Below, one piece after another: positions 48,196-56,934 of a DNA stretch of 64,000 nucleotides (the first letter of the stretch is position 1; each line of letters starts with the position of its first letter). Made by a program: the position numbers and the translations under genes. The notes under the pieces were generated by a model. It was not told the origin of the DNA. It saw only the letters and a program-made list of their open reading frames with translations, and ran no database searches. Origin of the DNA: Anabaena azotica FACHB-119 (GTDB taxonomy: Bacteria > Cyanobacteriota > Cyanobacteriia > Cyanobacteriales > Nostocaceae); NCBI RefSeq assembly GCF_014697625.1, contig NZ_JACJSG010000004.1, positions 62,001 to 126,000 of the forward strand, in the 5' to 3' direction.

Positions 48196-48657
48196 ATGCT
48201 CACTATTATCGGTTGTGGAAATCTTAATCGCAGTGACGATGCTGTAGGTGTAATTATCGTACAACGCCTACAAAAATATCTAGCCGAAAATCCCCACCCA
48301 AATGTGCAAGTCTACGACTGCGGAACCGCAGGGATGGAGGTAATGTTTCAAGCTAGAGGTAGTACAAAATTAGTGATTATTGATGCAAGTTCCACTGGTG
48401 CGGAACCTGGCGCAGTTTTTCAGGTTCCTGGTGAAGAATTAGCAGCTTTACCGGAACCTAGTTATAACTTACATGATTTTCGTTGGGATCATGCGTTAGC
48501 CGCCGGGAAGAAAATCTTTCAAGATGATTTTCCGCAAGATGTGACAGTTTATTTAATTGAAGCAGCTAATCTTGATTTTGGACTAGAATTAAGTCCTGTT
48601 GTTCAACAAGCTGCTGATTTAGTGTTTGAGAAAGCTGTAGAAATAATTTGTAATTAG
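48196..48657 (+). CDS. hupW: Hydrogenase maturation endopeptidase (uptake hydrogenase type)
   Basis: The 153-residue protein has the HycI/HoxW/HupW signature IIGCGNLNRSDDAVG with acidic nickel-binding residue Asp15, IIDASS with Asp63, and NLHDFRWDHAL with His93. It clips the C-terminus of the hydrogenase large subunit after nickel insertion. Its place beside the nif cluster fits HupW, which matures the HupSL enzyme that recycles hydrogen released by nitrogenase. HupSL itself is not in the window. Confidence 0.85.
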   Translation: MLTIIGCGNLNRSDDAVGVIIVQRLQKYLAENPHPNVQVYDCGTAGMEVMFQARGSTKLVIIDASSTGAEPGAVFQVPGEELAALPEPSYNLHDFRWDHALAAGKKIFQDDFPQDVTVYLIEAANLDFGLELSPVVQQAADLVFEKAVEIICN

Positions 48658-48737
48658 GGACTGGGGACTGGGGACTGGGGACTGGGTAAATTTCTTCTCC
48701 CTCATCTCCCTCATCTCCCCCATCTCCCCCATCTCCC
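48655..48737. repeat. gggactg and ctccctcat tandem repeats
   Basis: Four gggactg heptamers are followed by ctccctcat/ctcccccat units filling the space between the convergent hupW and the next gene. Confidence 0.9.
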
Positions 48738-48739
48738 AG

Positions 48740-49114
48740 TCAAGCCATATCTCGATACACAGAAAGTTCATCTACCCTCATCTCAAAAGGTACACCTTCG
48801 CTTTCTGGGGGACAGACGCGAATTTTGGCGCTGCTGACGATTTGATTGATTAATTTACCCATTGGTACGAGTTTTTGCAATACCCGCCAGTTGGTGACTT
48901 GATCTGGACATTCGATTACCAAAGTCATGGCGTTGGCTTGGGTTGTCACATACCATCTGCAATTAGAGAGGAGATTTTGTAAAGTGCGATCGCACCCTTC
49001 ATAAAAGTATTTACTCAAAGAATACTCTAATTGCTGTCTCAACATAATATCAGCCGAAGTTGGCTGCATAGGATGGGAATCATCACCACTAAAAGAAAAT
49101 CTTTGCCGACTCAT
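48740..49114 (-). CDS. Small protein of unknown function, third gene of ankyrin/SagB operon
   Basis: The 124-residue protein has four Cys residues spread through a mixed alpha/beta-looking domain (SKYFYEGCDRTL, WYVTTQANAMTLVIECPD, VLQKLVPMGKLI). No known domain is recognised. It starts 15 bp after the SagB-like gene and looks like part of the same operon. Confidence 0.5.
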   Translation of the reverse strand: MSRQRFSFSGDDSHPMQPTSADIMLRQQLEYSLSKYFYEGCDRTLQNLLSNCRWYVTTQANAMTLVIECPDQVTNWRVLQKLVPMGKLINQIVSSAKIRVCPPESEGVPFEMRVDELSVYRDMA

Positions 49115-49129
49115 CTGTTACAATCCTAC

Positions 49130-50416
49130 TTAGATTCCAATTGCCATTGCATAAAGCACATCTTTAGTTGTTTGTAAGAATTGTTGGGTTTCATCATCAT
49201 AAAAAGCACCAATGCCACTACATTGAATGCCTATATAATTACTAACCAAATAAATTCTTTGCCCTAAAAAACCAGCCAACTGCATTGCAGTTTGATAACT
49301 GGTGTATTCGGACACAAAAAAGAAAACCACAGCACAATCTCTTGCTAGTGCTTGATTCACACACAAGTAACCAGTTTGTTCACAAAAGTTACCTGTTTTA
49401 ATCAAATTCACGCCTTTATATAACCCTGATATCATTCCCTCAACTCGATGTACCACCGAGTAGAGTTCTATCTCCTCATACTGTTTTGTTGGGATTGGCT
49501 GTTGTAGTAGTTGCAAGACATATAAATAATGTTCTTGCGAAATCAACTCTTTCCGGAAACACCTAATCGAGCGTCTGTTCCAGATAGTTTGGTAGAATTT
49601 ATCCTGCTCAAAATTAAACTTAGGCTGTTTTAATTTTTGCTGGCGACTTGGTTGCACAGCCGTCGCTTGATAGCTATCCTCTATAAATTGATTAGCTTCA
49701 AAATAATCTGTGCCGCAAACAAAAGGAACTTTCAGTCTTAATTTTCTAACTTGCTTTTCCTGAAGTTCACCAGATATCGCACAACCAGTAATAAACTCTT
49801 TATTCTCAAAACCTAAATCTGTATTGAGAGTGAGTTTATCAAAATCAAAAATTAGCTGAATATTTCGCTCATGCAGATATGCTGAAGCAGCAACAGCACC
49901 TAAATGGTGTCCGCTATCTAGCAAGCAATATCTCAAGCTCCTTTGTTTATATTTCCAGCTAGACCTATAATAAACAGAACTAACTAAAAAAATGAATCCA
50001 TTTATACTTTTTCCTGGTATAATATAACTCTCTAAACCATCATCAATTAATTCATAAATGAGAGTTAGACAATTATTCTCAACTTCTAAATGATATATCC
50101 CATCTACTATTTCCGACATTCCGCGAATCTGTACATATATCTCAGTAGGGTACAGTGCGCCTGCTGAAGGATTTACCCTGAGTTTGTAGGAATCACTGTT
50201 ATATACCTTCTCAAAAGTAACAGCACTGGTTAACCAGATAAAAGAGTGAATGGGATTATTGAGATTTAATTTCACTCGGCGATAGAACTTGGGATAAACT
50301 TTAAATGCCGATGGTTGAGTTGACGCATCTACATAATTTGGCTCAACCTGCACCGACAAGTATGAATGCTTAGTGGCATTATGATAGGCTTTACCGAAAA
50401 CATCACTTTGTGGCAT
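49130..50416 (-). CDS. SagB/nitroreductase-type FMN oxidoreductase with two domains
   Basis: The 428-residue protein has two nitroreductase-like halves. The first has NPSAGALYPTEIY (residues 82-94), a block found in SagB-type dehydrogenases, and LDSGHHLGAVAASAYL. The second begins around 275 with WNRRSIRCF and contains MQLAGFLGQRIYLVSN. SagB-type enzymes oxidise azolines in modified peptides, and others reduce small molecules. No peptide-cyclising partner is in the window. Its start overlaps the ankyrin gene by 14 bp. Confidence 0.72.
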   Translation of the reverse strand: MPQSDVFGKAYHNATKHSYLSVQVEPNYVDASTQPSAFKVYPKFYRRVKLNLNNPIHSFIWLTSAVTFEKVYNSDSYKLRVNPSAGALYPTEIYVQIRGMSEIVDGIYHLEVENNCLTLIYELIDDGLESYIIPGKSINGFIFLVSSVYYRSSWKYKQRSLRYCLLDSGHHLGAVAASAYLHERNIQLIFDFDKLTLNTDLGFENKEFITGCAISGELQEKQVRKLRLKVPFVCGTDYFEANQFIEDSYQATAVQPSRQQKLKQPKFNFEQDKFYQTIWNRRSIRCFRKELISQEHYLYVLQLLQQPIPTKQYEEIELYSVVHRVEGMISGLYKGVNLIKTGNFCEQTGYLCVNQALARDCAVVFFFVSEYTSYQTAMQLAGFLGQRIYLVSNYIGIQCSGIGAFYDDETQQFLQTTKDVLYAMAIGI

Positions 50417-50867
50417 TTTTCAGCAACTTTAAAACTTCTACATTACTAGCGAAATCTATAGCCTGAAAATCATCCAAATTTTTTAAATATAGGTTAGGAT
50501 GATATTGTAGAAGTAACTTTACTACTTCTGTTTTTCCTGCCGATGCGGCATACATTAAAACAGTCGCACCGTTATCATTTTGGTTGTTAATATCAATTTT
50601 TGCTGCTAGTAGTAGATGAATTAAATCGTAGTGGTTCCCAAAACAAGCAAACCACAAAGCGTTGTTATTGTCGTTGTTTCTAGCGTTAACATCCGCACCT
50701 AAATTAATCAATTCCTTGACGACATCATTCACACCTTCTCTTGTAGCTTTCATCAAAGCAGTATCGCCATTTTCCCCAAGCTGATTTAAGTCATCAGGAT
50801 TGTATCCTTTTTGTAGCAACCATTCTCTAGTGGTAACACTCAAATCCGATTTACTGTTCTCTTTCAT
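50403..50867 (-). CDS. Ankyrin-repeat protein
   Basis: The 154-residue protein carries about three to four ankyrin repeats: GDTALMKATREGVNDVVKEL, NNALWFACFGNHYDLIHLLL, GATVLMYAASAGKTEVVKLL, and a partial DFQAIDFASN. It is soluble and likely a protein-binding partner. It is the first gene of an operon with the SagB-like enzyme, so it may dock that enzyme or its substrate. Confidence 0.88.
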   Translation of the reverse strand: MKENSKSDLSVTTREWLLQKGYNPDDLNQLGENGDTALMKATREGVNDVVKELINLGADVNARNNDNNNALWFACFGNHYDLIHLLLAAKIDINNQNDNGATVLMYAASAGKTEVVKLLLQYHPNLYLKNLDDFQAIDFASNVEVLKLLKNATK

Positions 50868-50888
50868 AATTAACTCTTGATAAGGCTT

Positions 50889-50934
50889 GTAGTAAGGACT
50901 TTAGTCCTTAAATAAGAACTAAAGTTCTTACTAC
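50889..50934. repeat. Dispersed inverted repeat
   Basis: gtagtaaggactttagtcctt (50889-50909) faces aagaactaaagttcttactac (50914-50934). A related half is at about 33216-33238. Confidence 0.8.
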
Positions 50935-51120
50935 GAACTTAATTAATAATGCAAAACTGTTACTCTGCAACAATATTGCAAAGCAAATATAATGGTGGGT
51001 TTGTCCCACCATTAATAAAAACAAGGCTATATAAGTCTATTGGTTAGAGTTGTAAAACCCTAGTCTAAATAGCACCAAGATTACAGGATGACAGAAATTA
51101 CTATCATCCCTTACCTTTTC

Positions 51121-51717
51121 CTAACCAACTGCTACTAACTCTGGCTTATCAGCAAATAGCTCTCTAGCAGATTTATCTGGTTTTGGTAAGCCATAAAAGC
51201 AGGCTTCCGTTTCTAGTTCATCTACTAAATCCCAAGCCTCAACCGCTCTTTTAGAATCTGCGCCAAAGTTAGCAGAAATTGCCCGCGCATCGGAGATAGC
51301 TTTGTGCAATTCTTTCCGTAAAAAGGTTAGTTTTGGTTTAGCAATAAAGTCACCTTTGCTAACAATATCAGTAATAGAGATTACACCCATTAATTCACCG
51401 CGAATTACAGGCGCACACCACAAATTATTGTTTGACAATAAACGAGCTACATACTCTACATCAAGGTCAGGATCGACGGTGATGCAGGGTTTGCTCATAA
51501 TTTCATAGACACGTACATTGTCTGAATCTTTTCCATAAGCAATAACTTTGCCTGCGATATCAGCCACAGTGACAATACCATAAGCATCAGCACTATGACG
51601 AGGTTCGACAATCAAAGCACGCAGTCCTTTGAGCCTCATTAGTCTGACCGCTTCAGCTACACTAGCGGAGCCGCGAATTGTAGCTACATCTTGAGTCATA
51701 ATTTGTTTGGCTCTCAT
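51121..51717 (-). CDS. CBS-domain pair fused to a CP12-like C-terminus
   Basis: The 198-residue protein has two CBS motifs (MTQDVATIRGSASVAEAVRLM; MSKPCITVDPDLDVEYVARLL), which usually bind adenine nucleotides. Residues about 138-190 (RAVEAWDLVDELETEACFYG) match the AWDxVEEL core of CP12, the redox linker that inhibits GAPDH and phosphoribulokinase. CBS-CP12 fusions are known in cyanobacteria. The C-terminal Cys pair of classical CP12 is absent. Its position by the nif genes suggests a role in carbon/energy control during nitrogen fixation. Confidence 0.75.
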   Translation of the reverse strand: MRAKQIMTQDVATIRGSASVAEAVRLMRLKGLRALIVEPRHSADAYGIVTVADIAGKVIAYGKDSDNVRVYEIMSKPCITVDPDLDVEYVARLLSNNNLWCAPVIRGELMGVISITDIVSKGDFIAKPKLTFLRKELHKAISDARAISANFGADSKRAVEAWDLVDELETEACFYGLPKPDKSARELFADKPELVAVG

Positions 51718-52424
51718 AATTACTGCTCCTTATGTTTGCAAGGAAATTATTTCTAAACTGCTGTAATTCTTCCCAAACAGCTTTTGCATAGCTTGCGTAT
51801 TTATCTCAAAATACGCCAACTAAAAAACGTTTAAGGTAATTAAACACACCTATTAATAAGTATTAAACTTATTACACGCCTTAATAAATCTGGTGATTTT
51901 TGTCTGAATATTTACGCAGCATTCCGAGAGTATCATCTTGAAGATATGTGACCTTCTACCCAATTTTTGAGTTTGACCATTATTAAGGTAGGAATGTCTG
52001 AGATAACCCTGTAGTCGCTTTTTGTTGAGTTGAGGTTCACTAGCAACAATTTAGCTTACTTATATATTATCACTCTGAGCGCTTGGGAACATGAATGTTT
52101 ATAACAATCACCATATACATTGATTAAAAGCACTTAAAAATTACTACAAAAGCAATTATTTTGACAATTTTATTGTATGATGATTCACTGTTTTTACTAG
52201 AAAATCAGGCTGTGATTATCTAACATCTTTCCTTATAGATGTCAATTATAAAATTATAATATAGCGTTTCAATAGCTACCTGACTACTTAGAGAAATTAA
52301 GTAACCATATGTTTGAATGTTTAATTTATATCTAGCGAAATAATTAAAACAATCTAAAGGGGTGATTTGATTTACTGTAAAGATTGGTATTCTATCAGGT
52401 GTAAATAGCTAGATACCTTAAGAT
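51718..52424. other. Long AT-rich intergenic region
   Basis: About 700 bp between the divergent CBS-CP12 and Mop genes, with no gene over 60 codons and no repeat array. It presumably holds the promoters of both genes. No operator stood out. Confidence 0.45.
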
Positions 52425-52634
52425 ATGGAAGTTAGCGCTCGTAATTTCTTAAAAACCACTGTTAAAAAAGTAGTTCCTGGTGCAATTAATACAGAGGTAA
52501 CTTTAGAACTAGCCCCAGGGGTAGAGATAGTTTCGATTATCACAAAATCATCAGCAGACAAGTTAGAACTTTCTGAGGGTAAGCAAGCTTACGCTTTAAT
52601 TAAGTCTTCAGATGTGATAATTGCTATTGATTAA
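52425..52634 (+). CDS. Stand-alone Mop (molybdopterin/molybdate-binding) protein
   Basis: The 69-residue protein is a single Mop/TOBE domain: EVSARNFLKTTVKKVVPGAIN, TEVTLEL, IITKSSADKLELSEG, AYALIKSSDVIIAID. Such molbindins bind molybdate and act as stores or buffers. It is clearly related to the C-terminal half of the RHH-Mop protein at 18963. Its position beside the nif cluster fits molybdate storage for nitrogenase. Confidence 0.88.
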   Translation: MEVSARNFLKTTVKKVVPGAINTEVTLELAPGVEIVSIITKSSADKLELSEGKQAYALIKSSDVIIAID

Positions 52635-52925
52635 AAAACACTGAAGAAGTAAATTAGCTTGATTTGATAAATAGAGACATTTTCAGATAATGTCTCTATT
52701 TATTAAGGATTAATAATTGTTATTTGCTGTATAATAGAAAAGCAAATTAAAAATCAAGTTTAAAGGTTATTTATAAAGTAAATATTAAGTAGGGTGTGTT
52801 ACAGCTATTTCAGGATTTGAGCGTTGGCGAAATTAAGAATTAGCCGTAACGCACCAGCAAATACAGTGCGTTAAATCAGCGCTTAATGCACCCGGCAATT
52901 TAAGGTTTACTTTATAAATCATCTC

Positions 52926-53171
52926 TTAAAGCAGACGAACGTAGATAGAGCGAGCTAGTGCTTTATCTATTTCTAATAAGATAGTACCTACTGTAATGAT
53001 TAAAGAAGGAAAATCTTGTTGTACAGAAATCATTACTCCTGTTGTTAAACCGAGTGAATTAAGTTTTTTGAGAATATTTTTGTCTTGAATATTGCAGAAC
53101 TTGACTAGAGCGCGATCGCCAACTTTCAGCAACTCCAAAGAACTGCTAGTTACAGTGAAGGGAGAATACAT
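52926..53171 (-). CDS. FeoA-like small SH3-fold protein
   Basis: From the ATG at 53171 the 81-residue protein has the FeoA pattern (LELLKVGDRALVKF, KKLNSLGLTTGVMISVQQ, ALARSIYVR). FeoA helps the FeoB iron transporter. Solo copies near cyanobacterial nif genes are common, and their role is uncertain. A TTG at 53195 would add eight residues and run close to the fdxH terminator. Confidence 0.75.
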   Translation of the reverse strand: MYSPFTVTSSSLELLKVGDRALVKFCNIQDKNILKKLNSLGLTTGVMISVQQDFPSLIITVGTILLEIDKALARSIYVRLL

Positions 53172-53200
53172 TTGTAATGTCCAGTTCCAACGCAAAACTA

Positions 53201-53236
53201 TAAAAAATCAGGATGATATATATTATTCATCCTGAT
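53201..53236 (-). terminator. Rho-independent terminator of fdxH
   Basis: atcaggatga (53207-53216) and tcatcctgat (53227-53236) pair perfectly. On the minus strand the stem is followed by TTTTTTATAG, so it is placed to end the fdxH transcript about 50 bp after its stop codon. The feoA-like gene begins only 30 bp further on. Confidence 0.8.
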
Positions 53237-53286
53237 GTAAGCTTTACTTTTCAAAAGCTGTAAATAGTAGCGACTACAGCAATTGA

Positions 53287-53586
53287 TTAAGCGAGATATG
53301 GTTCTTGGTGAGTCTTAATTGTGCAGTTGGAGCGGGGGTAGGTGACGCAAAGTAAAGCGAAGCCTTTAGCAATCTGTTCATCATCTAAAAAGATTTGCTC
53401 AGATTGGTCGATTTCACCTTCAACAACTTTGCCTACACAGCTAGAGCAAGAACCAGAATGGCAAGAAAAAGGTAACTCAATACCTTGTTCTTCTGCACCG
53501 TCTACAATTGTAGTATCTTCATCAATTTCAATTGTAGTGTCGAGGTCTTCTTTCTTGTTGATTAATCTAACTTGATAAGTAGCCAT
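53287..53586 (-). CDS. fdxH: Heterocyst-type [2Fe-2S] ferredoxin
   Basis: The 99-residue plant-type ferredoxin has Cys42-x4-Cys47-x2-Cys50 in [12 protein letters not shown] and Cys80 in LLCVTYP. It is located at the end of the nif/hes series, as FdxH is in other heterocystous cyanobacteria, where it donates electrons to nitrogenase reductase. A strong terminator follows. Confidence 0.92.
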   Translation of the reverse strand: MATYQVRLINKKEDLDTTIEIDEDTTIVDGAEEQGIELPFSCHSGSCSSCVGKVVEGEIDQSEQIFLDDEQIAKGFALLCVTYPRSNCTIKTHQEPYLA

Positions 53587-53760
53587 TTTCCGATTCTCCT
53601 CAATTTATAGGATGCGATTGATTTCTCGAAGTTACTCCCTGAAATATTCGAGAAGCGATGCAAAAGTGGACATTGCAATTGATGAGAAGCAAGTATCCAT
53701 TTTGTTTACAGGAAGACTTTTTATCATGTCTGGTTAAACACCGATATTCTCTGTGGAGTT

Positions 53761-53824
53761 GGTAATAGGTAATGGGTAATGGGTAATATAAAAAACAATT
53801 ACCTATTACCTATTACCCATTACC
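53761..53824. repeat. Inverted ggtaat repeat between hesB and fdxH
   Basis: ggtaata/ggtaatg units on one side and ttaccta/ttaccca units on the other face each other across ataaaaaacaat, forming a long possible hairpin in the intercistronic space. Confidence 0.85.
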
Positions 53825-53871
53825 ACCTTAGACGAAGCATATCGTCAGTAATTAACCAGACTTGATATTAT

Positions 53872-54243
53872 TTAGCTACAAGGTACACCTTCGGGAGAAC
53901 AGTCACCTGCTTTGAAAGACTTTCCACAACCGCAAGTGCTGGTTGCATTGGGGTTAGAGAACTTAAAGCCACTTTCTACAACCCCTTCTACAAAATCGAT
54001 GACAATTCCTTCCAACAAAGGAGCGCTTTTCGCATCGACGTAAACCAATACACTACCTTGTTGAATTACCAAATCATCTGGTTGCGGCTGGCTGGTGACA
54101 TCCATTGTATACTCATAGCCACTGCAACCACCATCTTTGACAGATACGCGAATACCTTTAGTAGTTTCTTCGCCATCTTTAGCCGAACCTCGAAGGAAGG
54201 CTCTTAGACGAAATTCAGCCTTTTCTGTTAAAGTAACGGTCAT
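53872..54243 (-). CDS. hesB: HesB/IscA-type iron-sulfur assembly protein
   Basis: The 123-residue A-type scaffold/carrier has the three-Cys pattern: GGCSGYEYTMD and the C-terminal TSTCGCGKSF. It helps load Fe-S clusters, here probably for nitrogenase. I use the ATG at 54243; the codon before it is TTG. It follows hesA after a 250-bp repeat-bearing gap. Confidence 0.92.
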   Translation of the reverse strand: MTVTLTEKAEFRLRAFLRGSAKDGEETTKGIRVSVKDGGCSGYEYTMDVTSQPQPDDLVIQQGSVLVYVDAKSAPLLEGIVIDFVEGVVESGFKFSNPNATSTCGCGKSFKAGDCSPEGVPCS

Positions 54244-54389
54244 CAAATCTCCTGATTAGTAGCGAATAGTTGTTGTGTTTTCAGGTGTGGGTATTTGTAG
54301 TGATGAGCAAAGCCATGTCTCCTGACACGCTACCTTGCATCTACACAATCAGTAATTTGATTGGTTGAGCGAATACAAGTAGTAACAAT

Positions 54390-54470
54390 TCAAAATTCAA
54401 AATTCAAAATTAAGAGGATGAAATAAAATCTTCTTAATTACGAATTACGAATTACGAATTGATAAAGCCA
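54390..54470. repeat. ttcaaaa and ttacgaa tandem repeats between hesA and hesB
   Basis: Three ttcaaaa heptamers (near 54390-54412) and three ttacgaa units (near 54437-54460) lie in the hesA-hesB spacer. Confidence 0.8.
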
Positions 54471-54493
54471 TCACCTGCTAGATTGTATTTGTA

Positions 54494-55297
54494 TTAGCTA
54501 TGTGTGCAATTGCTGCTGGTTTCCATTGAATTGGATTGTCCATATCTCCAAGGTGCATTATTACCGCAGACTGGACAAGCGCGATCGCGGTATGATTTAC
54601 GCTTGGCAAACTCCATCCGATTCAAGTCAATGGTGAGTAATTGCGACAATAGCGGTTGACTAAAGCCAGTGATCAACTTAATTGCTTCCAACGCCGTCAG
54701 ACAAGCTAACGTCCCAGAGACAGCGCCGAGAACAGAAAAGCCGCGTCTATCCCACTCCGGTTTTTCCGGGAAGATACAAGACAAACAAGGAGTCACACCA
54801 GGAATAATCGTTGTCAGGTAAGCCTCCATCCCATCCATCGCCGCTTCCACCATTGGTTTCCGCCAGCGCACACAAGCTGCATTGAGCAAATCACGCTCAG
54901 TAAAATTGTGAGCGCAATCTAGCGCCATATCCGCAGATTGTACCAATGAATCTACATTTTCCGGGGTCACATAGTCATGAATTGTTTCTATCTGGATATC
55001 AGGATTGATAGCTTGTAGGGTTTCTTTCGCCTTGAATACCCTTGGCTTACCTACCCAATCATCAGTCATCAAAATCTGACGATTCATATCATCCAGACGC
55101 AAATCACCGCCCCGGACGAGGATTAGTCGCCCAACGCCCGCTACTGCTAGGTAAAGCGCCGCCGTACCGCCTAATCCCCCCACACCTGTCACCAAAACCG
55201 TTGCTGACTTCAGACGTTTTTGTGCTGCTTCGCCAAAATTAGGGAGCATCATTTGGCGGCTATAACGTTCTAACTCGGTAGGCGTTAGGTTGATCAC
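54494..55297 (-). CDS. hesA: HesA, ThiF/MoeB-like E1-family protein
   Basis: The 267-residue protein has the ATP-binding VTGVGGLGGTAALYL segment, the RQILM segment and a zinc site with two CxxC pairs (CLSC and CPVC). HesA adenylates a partner protein and is part of cyanobacterial nif clusters, probably supplying sulfur or molybdenum-cofactor intermediates. It starts with GTG at 55297, supported by AGGAGG 8 nt upstream. It begins 10 bp after nifW. Confidence 0.9.
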   Translation of the reverse strand: MINLTPTELERYSRQMMLPNFGEAAQKRLKSATVLVTGVGGLGGTAALYLAVAGVGRLILVRGGDLRLDDMNRQILMTDDWVGKPRVFKAKETLQAINPDIQIETIHDYVTPENVDSLVQSADMALDCAHNFTERDLLNAACVRWRKPMVEAAMDGMEAYLTTIIPGVTPCLSCIFPEKPEWDRRGFSVLGAVSGTLACLTALEAIKLITGFSQPLLSQLLTIDLNRMEFAKRKSYRDRACPVCGNNAPWRYGQSNSMETSSNCTHS

Positions 55298-55307
55298 TTT
55301 ATACCTC

Positions 55308-55625
55308 CTAATCAGACGAGAGTTCTGTTAGCGTGATTACATTTTTTGGCTTATCCTTAAACACCTTGAACAGCTTTTGTTCTTGCGGTGATGACTCTAC
55401 AAATACTTGATAAGCTGATTGCAAAGCTAATGAATATTGGTTTAACTTTTCTTGATCACTTAACTCTGGATGATTAGTATCAATTTCGCTGATAAGTTGC
55501 GAGAACTTTTTCAAAATATGCAAACGATTAACATTGACAATTTTTACATCGTAGGGAAGTTCAAAGAATTTTAAAAATTCTTCTGCATCTACGAGTTTTT
55601 TAAATTCTTCTAAACTCTTAGTCAT
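55308..55625 (-). CDS. nifW: Nitrogenase-stabilising protein NifW
   Basis: The 105-residue protein has the NifW signature (LEEFKKLVDAEEFLKFFELPYD and a C-terminal helix with YQVFVESSPQEQKLFKVF). NifW protects or helps assemble the MoFe protein. It overlaps the preceding small gene by 4 bp (ATGA). Confidence 0.88.
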   Translation of the reverse strand: MTKSLEEFKKLVDAEEFLKFFELPYDVKIVNVNRLHILKKFSQLISEIDTNHPELSDQEKLNQYSLALQSAYQVFVESSPQEQKLFKVFKDKPKNVITLTELSSD

Positions 55626-55837
55626 TTCGCATTCTCCAATTGCTTTAACTCTTGTTTGAGTTCATCTAGCTGACGATATATCTCATAAGTTGCGGCTGCA
55701 ACTTCCATGATTTTTGTGTAATCTGTGGGCAAACCTTCTGCTAAGTCGTGCAAATCCATTTTCATTTGTCCGGCTTTGCTGTTGAGGCGTTTGATTTTGG
55801 TTTTGATTTCCTCTATGGTTGTTTGTTCTATTTGCAT
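55622..55837 (-). CDS. Rop-like nif-associated small helical protein
   Basis: The 71-residue protein is a probable helical hairpin (EEIKTKIKRLNSKAGQMKMDL...YRQLDELKQELKQLEN) of the CCE_0567-type family found between nifX/DUF269 genes and nifW in cyanobacteria. Function is not established. It overlaps nifW by 4 bp. Confidence 0.8.
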   Translation of the reverse strand: MQIEQTTIEEIKTKIKRLNSKAGQMKMDLHDLAEGLPTDYTKIMEVAAATYEIYRQLDELKQELKQLENAK

Positions 55838-55952
55838 GGTGTGAAATGGTTTATAAATGCCTCACGCAAAGGCGCAAAGGCGCAAAAGGAAAGAAGGAAC
55901 TCTCCACTTTCCTCTGCGAAAACCTCCGCGCCCCTCTGCGTTTAAAAACCTC

Positions 55953-56429
55953 TTACAACTTGCTCACTTCTCGATAGCGTTTGGCTAAGTCGAGTCCTTT
56001 TTCAACAAACTTTTCGCCTTCTTCCGCTAGTTTTTCTAAGGAGTCGAAGCCAAAGCGATGTGCATCTCTTAAGGTTTTGACGGTGAGTAATAAACGACCA
56101 GAAAAGACTAACGCCCAACCGAAACCTTCGTGGCTTAAGTCAATGACAACTTGAGAAATTAAGCCTGTTTCTTGTTCAATTCTGGCGGCTACAGCACGAA
56201 AGAAGGACATAATTCGCGCTTGAGTTACGGGGTCAACTTCGCCTTCAATCGAAATTTCCCGTTTCTTCTGTTTGGAAACTACAAACGCTTTGAGGAGTAA
56301 ATCATCAGACCAACTACGATATACTCCGTAAGCATCTTGTCCACGAATTTGTAGGACTAATGTTTTCAGAAATGGAGAGGTAGAAACAACACTAGCAGCA
56401 GTGCCGTTTAAATTATTTTCGGTTGTCAT
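55953..56429 (-). CDS. NifX-associated protein (DUF269)
   Basis: The 158-residue protein carries the DUF269 pattern (FLKTLVLQIRGQDAYGVYRSW near the start and GFDSLEKLAEEGEKFVEKGL near the end). This family always accompanies nifX or nifEN and likely helps FeMo-cofactor precursor handling. It overlaps nifX by 4 bp. A 115-bp repeat-bearing gap follows it. Confidence 0.88.
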   Translation of the reverse strand: MTTENNLNGTAASVVSTSPFLKTLVLQIRGQDAYGVYRSWSDDLLLKAFVVSKQKKREISIEGEVDPVTQARIMSFFRAVAARIEQETGLISQVVIDLSHEGFGWALVFSGRLLLTVKTLRDAHRFGFDSLEKLAEEGEKFVEKGLDLAKRYREVSKL

Positions 56430-56839
56430 ACTGTTGCTTCATCTTCAAGTTCATCAGCAAAATTTCTGGTTTTTGGTTGCAATGCTTTCCGCAACCAAGG
56501 TGGAGGATTACCTTTGAGAGTTTCCACTAATTTATTCAGGAGTTCGCTGATTTTTTCTTCTTCGGAACGCGCCTTTACAGGAGTGACACCTTTTTTGATT
56601 AATTTAGCAGCAGCAGTTCCACCAATAGCAACTACATAAACAATCGCACAATCAGCTAATGCAGCAAGTTTTGGTGCAACTTTATCCTCGTTACCATCTT
56701 CTTTGAGGTCGCCTTCAAAGTTCAAGGTTTCTAAGAATTGATATCCGTTTTCGTCAATTTCGTAGACATCAATTTCTTTTGCAGAACCGAAGTGCGAGTT
56801 AATATGAACTCGGTCACTAGTTGTAAAGGCTATTTTCAT
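56426..56839 (-). CDS. nifX: NifX, FeMo-cofactor precursor carrier
   Basis: The 137-residue protein has the NifX/NifB-C domain: MKIAFTTSDRVHINSHFGSAKEIDVYEI, then VAPKLAALADCAIVYVVAIGGTAAAKLIKKG. It shuttles NifB-co or VK-cluster between NifB and NifEN. An inverted ggtaat repeat separates it from nifN. Confidence 0.92.
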   Translation of the reverse strand: MKIAFTTSDRVHINSHFGSAKEIDVYEIDENGYQFLETLNFEGDLKEDGNEDKVAPKLAALADCAIVYVVAIGGTAAAKLIKKGVTPVKARSEEEKISELLNKLVETLKGNPPPWLRKALQPKTRNFADELEDEATV

Positions 56840-56860
56840 TCTGATTACTCCTTGGGGATT

Positions 56861-56934
56861 GGTAATTGGTAATTGGTGATTGGTAATAGGTAATAGGTAA
56901 TTGGCTATTACCCATTACCTATTACCCATTACCA
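56861..56934. repeat. Inverted ggtaat repeat at the nifN-nifX junction
   Basis: ggtaattg/ggtaatag units face tattacc/cattacc units. The repeat includes the last codons and stop of nifN: the GNG-stop ending is encoded inside it. Confidence 0.85.
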
